This document shows positions 1 through 13,600 of a stretch of DNA of 61,413 nucleotides, piece after piece. The DNA lies in the NCBI RefSeq assembly GCF_020889685.1, contig NZ_JACMYO010000016.1:10001-71413 (forward strand), in the 5' to 3' direction. Source of the stretch: Bradyrhizobium oropedii (GTDB lineage Bacteria > Pseudomonadota > Alphaproteobacteria > Rhizobiales > Xanthobacteraceae). A program made the position numbers and the translations under genes. Below the pieces are notes generated by a model that was not told where the DNA came from, did no database searches, and worked only from the letters and a program-made list of their open reading frames with translations. Positions within the stretch are counted from its first letter, which is position 1; the number at the start of each line of letters is the position of its first letter.

Positions 1-1025
<1,025 letters not shown>

Positions 1026-1453
1026 TCTCATTATCAATGTCCACACACTCGGCAGAATGTTGTCTGTACAACTGCCAGAAGACCGAAGTCTCAGGCGTGC
1101 ATCCTCGATGAATGCGATTGCACAGCCGGACATTGACTAGAAAGACCAGCTTGCTTCGTAAGATCGGCCCGATAGCGAGGCGGTCAAGCTTCGCTACAAA
1201 GATCGTTTTACAACTCGCTCACCTCACTCATCTTGCGATGAGCTGCGATGCGCGAGCGCCGAAAACGATCTGGAGATTAGGAATGGTACCCGCGAATTGC
1301 TTCGCAGATCCAAACTCGGATCGATCTCCTCTTTACGATGTCAGAAAACACGCACGTCACCGTCCATCCGGACCAATGAGTGCGAAGTGATGTTTCGCGG
1401 ACGATATGAACAGAGCTTCTGCACAAGGTGCATTGTCGAGCTTCAATTCCATC
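1026..1453 (-). other. rRNA operon spacer between tRNA-Ala and 23S
   Basis: This 428-nt transcribed spacer holds no protein gene and no further tRNA that I can fold. It should contain the RNase III processing arm for the 23S 5' end and antitermination signals, but I could not assign these base by base. Confidence 0.7.
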
Positions 1454-1529
1454 TGGTGGAGCCAGACGGGATCGAACCGACGACCTCATGCTTGCAAAGC
1501 ACGCGCTCTCCCAGCTGAGCTATGGCCCC
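1454..1529 (-). tRNA. tRNA-Ala (anticodon TGC)
   Basis: The 76-nt reverse complement folds as a tRNA, with GGGGCCATAGCTC at the 5' end, a TTCGATCC T-arm and an encoded 3' CCA. The anticodon loop is CTTTGCAA, so the anticodon is TGC (alanine). It is the second of the two tRNAs in the 16S-23S spacer, the usual alphaproteobacterial pair. Confidence 0.97.
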
Positions 1530-1564
1530 GTACCAGAAGACGAATGCTCCGCACTCGATCAAAA

Positions 1565-1641
1565 TGGTGGGCCTGGGAAGACTTGAACTTCCGACCTCAC
1601 GCTTATCAAGCGCGCGCTCTAACCAACTGAGCTACAAGCCC
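1565..1641 (-). tRNA. tRNA-Ile (anticodon GAT)
   Basis: The 77-nt reverse complement folds as a tRNA starting GGGCTTGTAGCTCAG, with anticodon loop TTGATAA (GAT, isoleucine), a TTCAAGTC T-arm and an encoded CCA. It lies 35 nt upstream of tRNA-Ala in the direction of transcription and is cotranscribed with it. Confidence 0.97.
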
Positions 1642-3340
<1,699 letters not shown>

Positions 3341-3754
3341 GACTTGAAACTTTTGAACCGGCTGATCACAACGTTTGACGAGGTCCCACCATTCTTCACC
3401 GACCGAAGCCGATGAGCTGCCGACGATTCACATCGCTGGCAACGATGGTGTAACCTTTAAAACGTGTACCGCCGAAGTCTTTCGTCCACTCTCAGAAGTC
3501 AAAAGCCGAAGCTTTCAAGTTTTCCGAGAGACGCAAGGACTCCGCCGTCCACGTTTCTCTTTCTTCATCTTCACTTGTCAAACAGCCCGGGATCCGATGA
3601 CCCCACACCCTTAGAGGGTGGTTCTACCCTTCACCAACCGACAGTGAACCTCAACCGATTTATGTCGGCTGTTGTGTCACTCATCAACGAGGTGAGGAGC
3701 ATCAGTGGCGCGTTCGCTCGCCTTGGTCAGTGACCCGGCGGCGCCGCGCTCAGT
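3341..3754 (-). promoter_or_regulatory. rRNA operon leader with boxA-like element
   Basis: About 410 nt separate the inferred transcription start (near 3754) from mature 16S. The leader RNA contains CTGTTTGACAAGTGA (complement of about 3572-3586) followed by a purine-rich AAGAAAGAGAAACGTGG stretch. I recognise this as a conserved element of rhizobial rrn leaders, and it probably serves antitermination or processing. No protein gene is supported here. Confidence 0.55.
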
Positions 3755-3760
3755 GGTTGG

Positions 3761-3803
3761 TTTATAGTCCCCACCCCTCGGGATTGTCAACGGCCATTGT
3801 CAA
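3761..3803 (-). promoter_or_regulatory. rrn promoter (sigma70 type) with two -35 candidates
   Basis: On the minus strand a perfect -35 TTGACA (3785-3790) is followed after 18 bp by TATAAA (3761-3766). A second perfect TTGACA lies 13 bp further upstream (3798-3803), too far for this -10. The position about 420 bp before 16S and the orientation fit the rrn promoter. Transcription would start near 3754. Confidence 0.75.
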
Positions 3804-4348
3804 CAAATCGTCGCACGCCGAAATCGCTTGTGCAGTGCGAAGAAATTCCCGTTCTTTCCGTGGCTTAGGCCGGAGGTAAAAATTCGCCACCCGGCGCGCG
3901 TGGTAAAAAACTTGAAAAAAAGTTTGTCGCCGGAGGGCTCGTCAGCCCCTTCCGAACGGGTTCCAAGCCGCTCCAGGCGGGGTGGCGGCATGGACCTGCT
4001 TCAGGAAACTTTTCCACCCAAAATGCCGCACTTGAGCCACAATCCTGCGACGTTCTGGCTATAAGACATGCACTGAACCGCTCGTAACCTGTGGGGGCAC
4101 GGGTGGTTTTTCTGGGGACCAGGCGATTTTCTCCAAGAACCCGTCGCCTCTTCCCTACACGGCCGAGCAATATCGAGAGATCTGCACACCATTGACGTTC
4201 GGGATCGCGGCCAGCGAATGGCCTTCGTCTCTTCGACTTCGATGCGTGTGGCTCGCCACGCTGCCGAATTCCCTCTCGGAGGGAGCGAGGTGGAGATGAG
4301 GACGAGCAGAGGACGATCGCAGTTGCTGGAATTTGGGGGGATACAGGG
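3804..4348. other. Intergenic region between divergent rrn and M23 peptidase genes
   Basis: This 545-bp divergent region shows no protein gene I can support; open frames across it have no recognisable sequence and no good ribosome binding site. It must hold upstream rrn promoter elements and the promoter of the M23 gene. A TATAAG at about 4059-4064 could be a -10, but I do not see a well-spaced -35. Confidence 0.5.
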
Positions 4349-6418
4349 TTGAGCCAACGGGCGTCACGCGGAAGCGGCATTGGGCGCGAGACCGGGATGA
4401 TCGATCTCGGTCACGAACCGCCGCTTTCAGTCGACGGCACCGAGGCTGCGGTGATCGATCGCCGCCGTGTCTCCGTTCAATGGTTCAGCGGCACCATTCT
4501 GACTGGCTTATGTGGCGCGGCCCTGATCGGCGGCGCCGTTTTTGCGTCGCTCGACGGCGAGATGACCTTCGCCAAGGTGCCGGAGCGCGTCGAAGGCGCG
4601 CTGCGCGGCGCCTTTACCGGCAATGATCGCGTCGTCAGCCTACACAAGGGTGACCGCCTGCCGCCGCCGAGCGAATCTTCCGCCTCCCGCAGCCTGGTGC
4701 GCGTGTCGACCGTGACCCGCGTCGGCAATCGCGACGTGATGCGGGTACGGCCCTTCATCCGGATTTCCGGCAATCTCTCGATGACCACGAGCGATCTGTC
4801 GTCCAAGATTCCGGCGTTCAACGCGCAGCGTCTGTTGACCGATGTCGGCTCCAACACGCCGGCGGCGGCCGAGGATCCGAATGCGGCCGACGCCGCCGAG
4901 CCCGACGCCGAGGTCTCGTTCGTCACCAAGGATCTCGGATCCGTGCTGCCGAAAGCCAAGCTCGCCGCCGTTGTCGCGCTCGACGACGTGCTGATGCGGG
5001 TTCGTGACGCCGCCAACTGGCGCGGCTCCGGCAATTCGGTGCGCTACGCTTCACTGGCCAATGCCACGGCCGACGCAAGCGGCGCCGCCCCCGACATGAG
5101 GATGGCCTACGCCACCGAGGGCAACACCTCCGATCCCTATGCAGGCTTCGAGACCCGCGTGGTGCCGGAGAACGTCACGCTGCTACCGAAGACCAAGGAG
5201 CAGGTCACCGGCGGCAATCCGGTCGGTGAGCGGGTTCACCTCGTCAAGAAAGGCGACACCATCACCTCGATCCTGCGCGATCAGGGCGCGACATCGGACG
5301 AGGCGAAGGCGATTGCCGCAATGCTGGGCCCGCGCGGCCGCGACGGCGGCCTGAAGGAAGGCCAGAAGGTGCGAATCCTGATGGCGCCGGCAGCTCCCGG
5401 ACCGAATGTCAGGCTGCAGCCCTATCGCGTCGTCGTCGCCAATGATTCCGCCGTCGAAGCCGTCGCCGCCCTGTCCGATCTCGGCAAATACGTCGCCGTC
5501 GACGTGCAGAGCATGAACACCGTCAACGAAACCGCGGATAATTCCAGCGACGATGACGAGGATGATGGCAGCGGCGTGCGGCTCTATCAGAGCATTTACG
5601 AGACCGCGCTGCGCAACAAGGTGCCGCCGACCGTGATCGACGACATGGTCAAGATCTACTCCTACGACGTCGATTTCCAGCGCAAGGTGCAGCCGGGCGA
5701 CTCGTTCGACGTGTTCTATGCCGGCGAGGACGAGGGCGTCACCAGCACCGAAAAGACCGAAGTGCTCTACGCCGCGCTGACCGTGGGCGGCGAAACCAAG
5801 AAATACTACCGCTTCCAGAGCTCCGACGACGGCCTCGTCGATTACTATGACGAGACCGGCAAGAGCGCGAAGAAGTTCCTGGTGCGTAAGCCGGTCAACA
5901 ACGCGATCATGCGTTCGGGCTTCGGCGGCCGCCGCCACCCGATCCTCGGCTATGTGAAGATGCACACCGGCGTCGACTGGGCCACCGCCTACGGCACGCC
6001 GATCTTCGCTTCCGGCAATGGCGTGCTCGAGAAGGTCGGATACGAAGGCGGTTACGGCAAATATATCCGCATGAAGCATTCCAACGGCTATGAGACGGCC
6101 TACGGTCACATGTCGGCCTTCGCCAAGGGCATGGAGATCGGCAAGAAGGTGCGGCAGGGCCAGGTGATCGGCTTCGTCGGCTCGACCGGCCAGTCGACCG
6201 GCCCGCACGTCCACTACGAAATCCTGGTCAACGGCAGATTCGTCGATCCGATGCGCGTGAAACTGCCGCGCGGCCGCTCGCTCGAAGGCCCGATGCTGGC
6301 GAGCTTCGAACAGGCTCGCGACAAGATCGAAGCCCAGATGTCGAGCCGCGGCAGCTCGCGCATCGTCTCGGACGCGACCAGCTCCACGTCGCAGACCCGC
6401 TCCATCACCAACCGCTAA
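4349..6418 (+). CDS. LysM/M23 family zinc metallopeptidase (peptidoglycan endopeptidase)
   Basis: A 689-residue membrane-anchored or secreted cell-wall hydrolase. An N-terminal hydrophobic segment (about residues 47-70) follows a cytoplasmic tail. A LysM-like region (HLVKKGDTITSILRD, about 296-345) should bind glycan. The C-terminal M23/LytM domain (about 520-630) keeps the zinc ligands: His and Asp in RRHPILGYVKMHTGVDW, and HVHYE. These predict an active DD-endopeptidase cleaving peptide crosslinks in the periplasm. The start shown is TTG with GGGGGG 8 nt upstream; an in-frame ATG at 4397 (MIDLGHEPPL) is the alternative. A 9-bp inverted repeat follows the stop. Confidence 0.9.
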   Translation: MSQRASRGSGIGRETGMIDLGHEPPLSVDGTEAAVIDRRRVSVQWFSGTILTGLCGAALIGGAVFASLDGEMTFAKVPERVEGALRGAFTGNDRVVSLHKGDRLPPPSESSASRSLVRVSTVTRVGNRDVMRVRPFIRISGNLSMTTSDLSSKIPAFNAQRLLTDVGSNTPAAAEDPNAADAAEPDAEVSFVTKDLGSVLPKAKLAAVVALDDVLMRVRDAANWRGSGNSVRYASLANATADASGAAPDMRMAYATEGNTSDPYAGFETRVVPENVTLLPKTKEQVTGGNPVGERVHLVKKGDTITSILRDQGATSDEAKAIAAMLGPRGRDGGLKEGQKVRILMAPAAPGPNVRLQPYRVVVANDSAVEAVAALSDLGKYVAVDVQSMNTVNETADNSSDDDEDDGSGVRLYQSIYETALRNKVPPTVIDDMVKIYSYDVDFQRKVQPGDSFDVFYAGEDEGVTSTEKTEVLYAALTVGGETKKYYRFQSSDDGLVDYYDETGKSAKKFLVRKPVNNAIMRSGFGGRRHPILGYVKMHTGVDWATAYGTPIFASGNGVLEKVGYEGGYGKYIRMKHSNGYETAYGHMSAFAKGMEIGKKVRQGQVIGFVGSTGQSTGPHVHYEILVNGRFVDPMRVKLPRGRSLEGPMLASFEQARDKIEAQMSSRGSSRIVSDATSSTSQTRSITNR

Positions 6419-6448
6419 GCGCGGAACCTGCATCAGGCCGTTCCGCGC
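6419..6448 (+). terminator. Inverted repeat after the M23 gene, possible terminator
   Basis: A perfect 9-bp stem GCGCGGAAC/GTTCCGCGC with a 12-nt loop begins one base after the stop codon. There is no T-tract, so it may stabilise the mRNA end or act with Rho rather than terminate by itself. Confidence 0.35.
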
Positions 6449-6510
6449 GGAACGATCCGCCATCGATTCGGCTTGTCTCGACCAAGCAACCCCTTGCAGA
6501 GGAGGCGCGG

Positions 6511-6768
6511 ATGGCCAGCCTCACCCGCGACGACGTGCTGAAAGCGGTCGGCAACGCCGACGACGTCACGATTGCCCGGATTATCGCATCCGGGGCGACG
6601 ATCACCGAACTTGCCGAGGCTCAGGCCTGGCTCGCCAATGACGAGCCGCTGATGAATGACGGCAGGCCGCTGGCCACCGGCCGCGCCCGCGAACTGGTCG
6701 ACATTCTCACAGAACTCGAGCCCGTCGAGGACGACGAGCCCTCACCGCCTATCGCCCCGCAGGAGTGA
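6511..6768 (+). CDS. Small conserved hypothetical protein (85 aa)
   Basis: An 85-residue acidic protein with an excellent ribosome binding site (GAGGAGG, 6499-6505, 5 nt before ATG). It begins MASLTRDDVLKAVG and is predicted largely helical (DDVLKAVGNADDVTIARII, ELAEAQAWLA), ending in a Pro/Glu-rich tail. I recall similar small proteins in Bradyrhizobium but no assigned function. No signal peptide or membrane segment. It lies between the M23 gene and the convergent clpB, 53 bp from the clpB stop. Confidence 0.75.
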   Translation: MASLTRDDVLKAVGNADDVTIARIIASGATITELAEAQAWLANDEPLMNDGRPLATGRARELVDILTELEPVEDDEPSPPIAPQE

Positions 6769-6772
6769 TTCG

Positions 6773-6819
6773 CGCAACAAACCCTCCCCGCAGCGTGCGG
6801 GAAGAGTTCTTTTGTTGCG
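6773..6819. terminator. Bidirectional terminator between the 85-aa gene and clpB
   Basis: An interrupted inverted repeat: outer arms CGCAACAAA (6773-6781) and TTTTGTTGCG (6810-6819), inner arms TCCCCGC/GCGGGA around 6786-6801. It fills nearly all of the 52-bp gap between two convergent genes, with A-rich and T-rich flanks giving a U-run in both directions. Confidence 0.7.
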
Positions 6820-6820
6820 T

Positions 6821-9472
<2,652 letters not shown>

Positions 9473-9663
9473 TCGTTTTCCCTCGGCCTGCCATCGTCAC
9501 CCATTCAGGCATGACAACGGCATCTTCATTGGGTTTCCGCGGGCCGCGTTGACGTTCCTCAACCAGCCTCTGGTCGTCGCCATCATTTTTCAGGCTTGCC
9601 GCAGATGTGGGCACTTGGTTCCGAAACGGAAGAGCCACAGTCCGCGATTTCGCCCGATCGAGC

Positions 9664-10227
9664 TCAGCGCCGCACGATGGCGACAAGGTAGCGGCAGGGC
9701 TGAGTAGTTTCGTTACGGAAGACGATGTCCGACGGCGGACCAAGCTCGACGCGGTCACCCGCTGCGAGCTCGTGACGCTCCACGCCTTCCATCAAGGTGA
9801 GGCGGCCGCTGATCACCCAGACCACCTGACGGACCAGATGATAGGCACTGGCGGGGAAGCCGGCTTCCTGCCTGGCAGGCAGTTCGACCTCGACCAGCTC
9901 CAGCGGATTGGCCGGGTGCAGGAACACCTGCCGTCGCAGATAGGCCGCCTTCGGATCCCGCCATACCGGCTGATCCTTGGCCCGCTGCAGGCGGGAAGTG
10001 GCCGAGGCAACCTCGAACAGCGCGGCCATGGTCAGGCCATAGGCGGTGGCGATCCGCGACAGCGTTGCCGCCGTCGGGCTTGCCTCCGCCCGTTCGATTT
10101 TGCTCAGCATGGCCTTGGACACGCCTGCCCGCCCGGCGAGTTCCGCCAGCGACCAGCCGCGCCCCTCCCGTTCGGCGCGAACCCGCCGCCCGAGAGCCTC
10201 ATCGGCGTTGTCTTCTATAATTGACAT
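9664..10227 (-). CDS. XRE-family regulator with C-terminal cupin domain
   Basis: A 187-residue transcription factor. The Cro/cI-type helix-turn-helix is at about residues 13-67 (SLAELAGRAGVSKAMLSKIE). The C-terminal half (about 100-185) is a cupin_2 sensor (GEVERHELAAGDRVELGPPSD-like core, ending CRYLVAIVRR). This HTH-cupin class typically represses its own gene and a neighbour in response to a small ligand. The divergent neighbour is a GNAT acetyltransferase, 57 bp away, with two related operators between. The predicted -10 lies so close to the ATG that the mRNA may be leaderless. Confidence 0.92.
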   Translation of the reverse strand: MSIIEDNADEALGRRVRAEREGRGWSLAELAGRAGVSKAMLSKIERAEASPTAATLSRIATAYGLTMAALFEVASATSRLQRAKDQPVWRDPKAAYLRRQVFLHPANPLELVEVELPARQEAGFPASAYHLVRQVVWVISGRLTLMEGVERHELAAGDRVELGPPSDIVFRNETTQPCRYLVAIVRR

Positions 10228-10262
10228 GTCGTCTTATATAGTAGACGATAGGGTCCATTCAA
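10210..10262 (-). promoter_or_regulatory. XRE gene promoter with two tandem operator-like sites
   Basis: Two 16-bp sites, GTCTTCTATAATTGAC (10210-10225) and GTCTTATATAGTAGAC (10231-10246), lie 21 bp apart, two helical turns. The second sits in a perfect inverted repeat TCGTCT/AGACGA (10229-10248). On the minus strand a -35 TTGAAT (10257-10262) and a -10 TATAAG (10233-10238, 18-bp spacer) overlap the second site. The first site overlaps the start codon. This predicts tight autorepression, probably also affecting the divergent acetyltransferase. Confidence 0.6.
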
Positions 10263-10284
10263 GAGGCTCGCTAAAGGAACCACG

Positions 10285-10800
10285 ATGATTATCCGTCCCG
10301 CCACCGAGGACGACATTCCTGCGATCACCGCGATCTTCAATGAGGCGGTCGTCAACTCGAACGCGATCTGGACGGAGAAGCAGGATTCCGAGGCCGAGCG
10401 GCTGGCATGGATGCAGGCCCGGCTGGCGCTCGGCTACCCGGTGCTGGTCGCGGCCGAAGGGCCTGTGGTGCTGGGGTATGGCACGTTCGGCGACTTCCGG
10501 GCCTTCCCCGGTTACCGCTACAGCGTCGAGCACAGCGTCTATATCCATGCCGACCATCGCGGCCGCGGGCTTGGCCGCCTCATCGTCGACGAGCTGATCG
10601 CCGCGGCCACCGCGCTCGGCAAGCACGTCATGATCGCCGGCATCGACGGCGGCAATCCCGCCTCGCTCCGGCTGCACGCGCAGTTGGGCTTTGTCGAGGT
10701 CGCCAGGATGCCGGAGGTCGGACGCAAGTTCGGCCGCTGGCTCGAACTCGTGTTCATGCAGCGTGTCCTCGACACCGAAGGCGCGGCGCGGCCCGACTAG
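10285..10800 (+). CDS. GNAT-family N-acetyltransferase (phosphinothricin acetyltransferase-like)
   Basis: A 171-residue single-domain GNAT enzyme using acetyl-CoA. It starts MIIRPATEDDIPAITAIFNEAV, and the acetyl-CoA binding loop is HRGRGLGRLIVDELI (about 93-107). The VEHSVYIHADHRGRG pattern and length match the phosphinothricin/methionine-sulfone acetyltransferase (Pat/YncA) branch, which acetylates small amino-acid-like amines; the substrate here is not determinable. The RBS AAAGGA is 7 nt before ATG. It is divergent from the XRE-cupin gene, which probably controls it. Confidence 0.9.
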   Translation: MIIRPATEDDIPAITAIFNEAVVNSNAIWTEKQDSEAERLAWMQARLALGYPVLVAAEGPVVLGYGTFGDFRAFPGYRYSVEHSVYIHADHRGRGLGRLIVDELIAAATALGKHVMIAGIDGGNPASLRLHAQLGFVEVARMPEVGRKFGRWLELVFMQRVLDTEGAARPD

Positions 10801-10856
10801 CAGCCTCACCGCTGGCGGCGGTTCTCCTCGCCCGTCAAACAGGCTAGAGCGGGCGG

Positions 10857-11648
10857 ATGGACACCACGCACGCTTCCTTCGCCCGGATCACCGGCATCTA
10901 CCGCTACCCCGTTAAGGGTCTGACGCCCGAGCCCCTGCCCCGCACAGAGCTCAAGGTCGGCGAGACGCTCCGCTCGGATCGCCGCTACGCGATCGAGAAC
11001 GGCCCGAGCGGCTTCGATGCATCAGCTCCGAAATGGCTGGCGAAGCCGCATTTCCTGATGCTGCAGCGGGACGAGTGGTTGGCGCCGCTGCGCGCCCATT
11101 ACGACGACGACAGCCACGTGCTGACGCTGCGCCGGGATGGCGCGATGGTAGCCCAGGGCGATCTCGAAACGGCAGCCGGGCGCGCGGCGATCGAGCGCTA
11201 TTTTGCCGATCGCCACGCCGGCCAGATCAAGGGACCGCCCAAGGTGCTGGTGAGCCCCGGGCACAGTTTCTCCGACGTGCCGCGCAAGGTGGTCTCGATC
11301 ATCAACCTGGCGAGCCTGCGGGCGATCGAGGAGATGGTGCAGGCGCCGGTCCATCCGCTGCGCTTCCGCGCCAACCTCTATGTCGAGGGCTGGCCGGCCT
11401 GGCATGAAGCTGGCCTGCTCGACCAGACGATCGCGATCGGCAGCGCGCGAGCCAAAGTGGTGAAGCGCATCACCCGCTGTGCCGCGGTCAATGTCGATCC
11501 CGATACCGGCGCACGCGACCTCTCGGTCCCGAACACGCTGATGCAGCGCTTCGGCAACAATGAATGCGGCATCTACGCCGAGATCATCAGCGAGGGCGGC
11601 GCGGCCGTCGGCGACATGATTGCCGCCGAGCAGCCTGTCATTTCGTAG
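10857..11648 (+). CDS. MOSC domain-containing protein
   Basis: A 263-residue protein with a MOSC N-terminal beta-barrel (ARITGIYRYPVKGLTPEPL, about 6-24) and a MOSC core (about 130-255) including FRANLYVEGWPAWHE and the conserved cysteine in KRITRCAAVNVDPDTGARD. MOSC proteins handle the molybdenum cofactor or its sulfur, as in YcbX/YiiM-type and mARC enzymes, which reduce N-hydroxylated compounds. No ferredoxin domain is fused. It starts 56 bp after the acetyltransferase gene and could be cotranscribed. Confidence 0.88.
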   Translation: MDTTHASFARITGIYRYPVKGLTPEPLPRTELKVGETLRSDRRYAIENGPSGFDASAPKWLAKPHFLMLQRDEWLAPLRAHYDDDSHVLTLRRDGAMVAQGDLETAAGRAAIERYFADRHAGQIKGPPKVLVSPGHSFSDVPRKVVSIINLASLRAIEEMVQAPVHPLRFRANLYVEGWPAWHEAGLLDQTIAIGSARAKVVKRITRCAAVNVDPDTGARDLSVPNTLMQRFGNNECGIYAEIISEGGAAVGDMIAAEQPVIS

Positions 11649-11689
11649 AGAGGGCAAGGCGCGCACGCCGAGCCCGCCCTTTCGACCGA

Positions 11690-12361
11690 TCAGTTCGCCG
11701 GCATCACATAGGCGTAGATCCGGCCGCGCGAGACTGGCGTCTCGCGGACGCGATGGCTGCTGTTGCCCGAGATCATGATCGGATTGCCCTTGGCGTCGAC
11801 GCCGGTGATGATGCCGACATGACCGCCGCCGCGGCGGCCCATCACGGCGATGGCGCCGACCTGCGGACCGGAAACGCGCGTGCCGTATTTCGCGAACGAG
11901 CTCGCCATGTCGGATCCGGTGCCGCGATGGCCGGTTTGCTGCAGCACCATGTTCATGAAGCGCGCGCACCACAGGCTGGAGCGGCCGGTCGGGTTGCCGC
12001 CGCCGAGATAGCGGCGCGCCGTGGCGACGATGCCGGACGAGCCGAAGCCGCCCGCCATGCTCACACCGCCGGTGTTGGGCACGGCTTCATCGTTGCCCGG
12101 CAACGCGGATGCGCTGGCCTCGGTGAAGCCGCCCGCCTCCTGGATCTGCTCGCGACGCTCGGCGCGCGACAGTCGCACCGTGTGCCGATAGTGACGATGG
12201 GCGGAGTGGCGCGCGTGATGGCCGACATGGGCCGAATGCGCGTGGCGTGAATGATGCGGACGGGCGGATGCCGGAGCGGCGGCGATCACGGCGAGAGTGA
12301 GCGAACACAGAGCCAGCGCCAAAACACGAAGCGACCGGCGATACGCAAGCAACTGAACCAT
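11690..12361 (-). CDS. Secreted TIGR02594-family protein (NlpC/CHAP-like)
   Basis: A 223-residue exported protein. The signal peptide is about residues 1-33 (LALALCSLTLAVIAAAPASA). It is followed by a histidine-rich tract (about 34-62, 11 or more His) and then a C-terminal TIGR02594 domain (about 105-223) with the Cys of SSLWCARFMN and the His of GGGHVGIITG, the usual Cys/His pair of NlpC/P60-CHAP-like amidohydrolases. Probably acts on peptidoglycan in the periplasm, but the substrate is not known. It is convergent with the MOSC gene, 41 bp apart. Confidence 0.85.
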   Translation of the reverse strand: MVQLLAYRRSLRVLALALCSLTLAVIAAAPASARPHHSRHAHSAHVGHHARHSAHRHYRHTVRLSRAERREQIQEAGGFTEASASALPGNDEAVPNTGGVSMAGGFGSSGIVATARRYLGGGNPTGRSSLWCARFMNMVLQQTGHRGTGSDMASSFAKYGTRVSGPQVGAIAVMGRRGGGHVGIITGVDAKGNPIMISGNSSHRVRETPVSRGRIYAYVMPAN

Positions 12362-12604
12362 ACTTCACGAGATCCTCTGTAACGCCCCCCAACTCCCCGT
12401 CGCATTCCCTTGTCATTCCCCTGGGAAACGCGGCGGTGGTTTTGAAAATCGCGGTGTGGCGAGAGGAAGACTTCGTGCGGCGCTGCCGAAACGATTTCGG
12501 GGTCATTCCGAGCAAATTCCATGACGAAAATAGTCAGAACTGCCGCATTGCAGCCGCGGAAATTAATTGCAAATCTGAGGCCGGCCAACGAGAGGAGAAT
12601 TTCA

Positions 12605-13471
12605 ATGCCCCATGCCGTCACGAAAGATAATGTCCGACTCCATTTCGAGGAGGCCGGGAGCGGCACCCCGATCATCTTCATGCACGAGTTCGCTGCGGAT
12701 CACACCAACTGGGAACCGCAGATGCGCTACTTCTCGCGCGGCCACCGCTGCATCGCCTACTCCGCGCGCGGCTACACGCCGTCGGACGTGCCTGCGAGTG
12801 CCAACGTCTACACCTACAAGCATTTCTATTCCGACGCGCTCGCCGTGCTCGACCACCTCGGCATCGCAAGTGCGCATTTCATCGGCCTCTCGATGGGCTC
12901 CTATTCGTCGTTGCAGGTTGCGCTCAACGCGCCGGAGCGCGCGCTCTCGATGACGCTCGCCGCCGTCGGCTCCGGCTCGAGCCTCGAGAATCTCGATGCC
13001 TTCCGCGTCCAGTGCCGCGCCAACGCCGAGCAATACGAGACCATCGGCGCGGTCGAAGTTGCCAAGGCCACGCGCGAGGCGCCGAGCCGGATTCCGTTCC
13101 TGGTGAAGGACCCGCGCGGCCACGCCGATTTCTACGCCGCGCTCGCCCGGCACGACGCCAGGGGCTCGGCCAACACGATGCGCAGCTTCCAGGGCGGCAG
13201 GCCCTCGATCTACACCATGACCGACGCGATCAAGCGCGCAGCGACGCCGGCGCTGATCCTGTGCGGCGACGAGGACGATAATTGCATCGCGCCCAGCATG
13301 TTCCTGAAACAGCATCTGCCGGCCGCCGGCCTCTCCTTCTTCCCGAAGTCGGGCCACGTGCTCAACCTCGAAGAGCCGGCGCTGTTCAACGAGATGGTGG
13401 AGCACTTCATCGCGCTGGTCGAGGCCGGCCGCTGGCCGGTGCGCGATCCGAGGTCGATGGTGGCGGCTTGA
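12605..13471 (+). CDS. Alpha/beta hydrolase
   Basis: A 288-residue alpha/beta-hydrolase. ATG 12605 is chosen because GAGAGGAGAA precedes it and the fold starts right after (RLHFEEAGSGTPIIFMHEF). The nucleophile elbow is GLSMGS (about residue 98) and the catalytic His lies in SGHVLNLEEP near the C-terminus. The LCGDEDDN segment supplies the acid. Substrate unknown; the family includes esterases and C-C hydrolases. Its last codons (WPVRDP to the stop) are duplicated about 4.7 kb downstream, after two unrelated genes. Confidence 0.9.
   Translation: MPHAVTKDNVRLHFEEAGSGTPIIFMHEFAADHTNWEPQMRYFSRGHRCIAYSARGYTPSDVPASANVYTYKHFYSDALAVLDHLGIASAHFIGLSMGSYSSLQVALNAPERALSMTLAAVGSGSSLENLDAFRVQCRANAEQYETIGAVEVAKATREAPSRIPFLVKDPRGHADFYAALARHDARGSANTMRSFQGGRPSIYTMTDAIKRAATPALILCGDEDDNCIAPSMFLKQHLPAAGLSFFPKSGHVLNLEEPALFNEMVEHFIALVEAGRWPVRDPRSMVAA
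13432..13451 (+). repeat. Direct repeat, left copy (3' end of the hydrolase gene)
   Basis: CTGGCCGGTGCGCGATCCGA is repeated exactly at 18162-18181. The next 16 bases match with three differences. In both copies it is in the frame encoding WPVRDP. The copies bracket the 13.47-18.15 kb islet. Confidence 0.85.
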
Positions 13472-13600
13472 ACATCCAATGTCTTCGTTGGACGCAAGGC
13501 GCAACCAGAGCGCGGCGGATACATGCGGACAGCCCGCCAGATCCGCACCCGGAGCTCAGGAAGTGAGATACGTCAACACATTCGTGGCACCGCGCGAACG

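Noticed and set aside
9473..9663. Heat-shock (RpoH) promoter upstream of clpB
   Set aside because: I found CTTGA-like and CCCAAT-like pieces but not with proper spacing; not reported.
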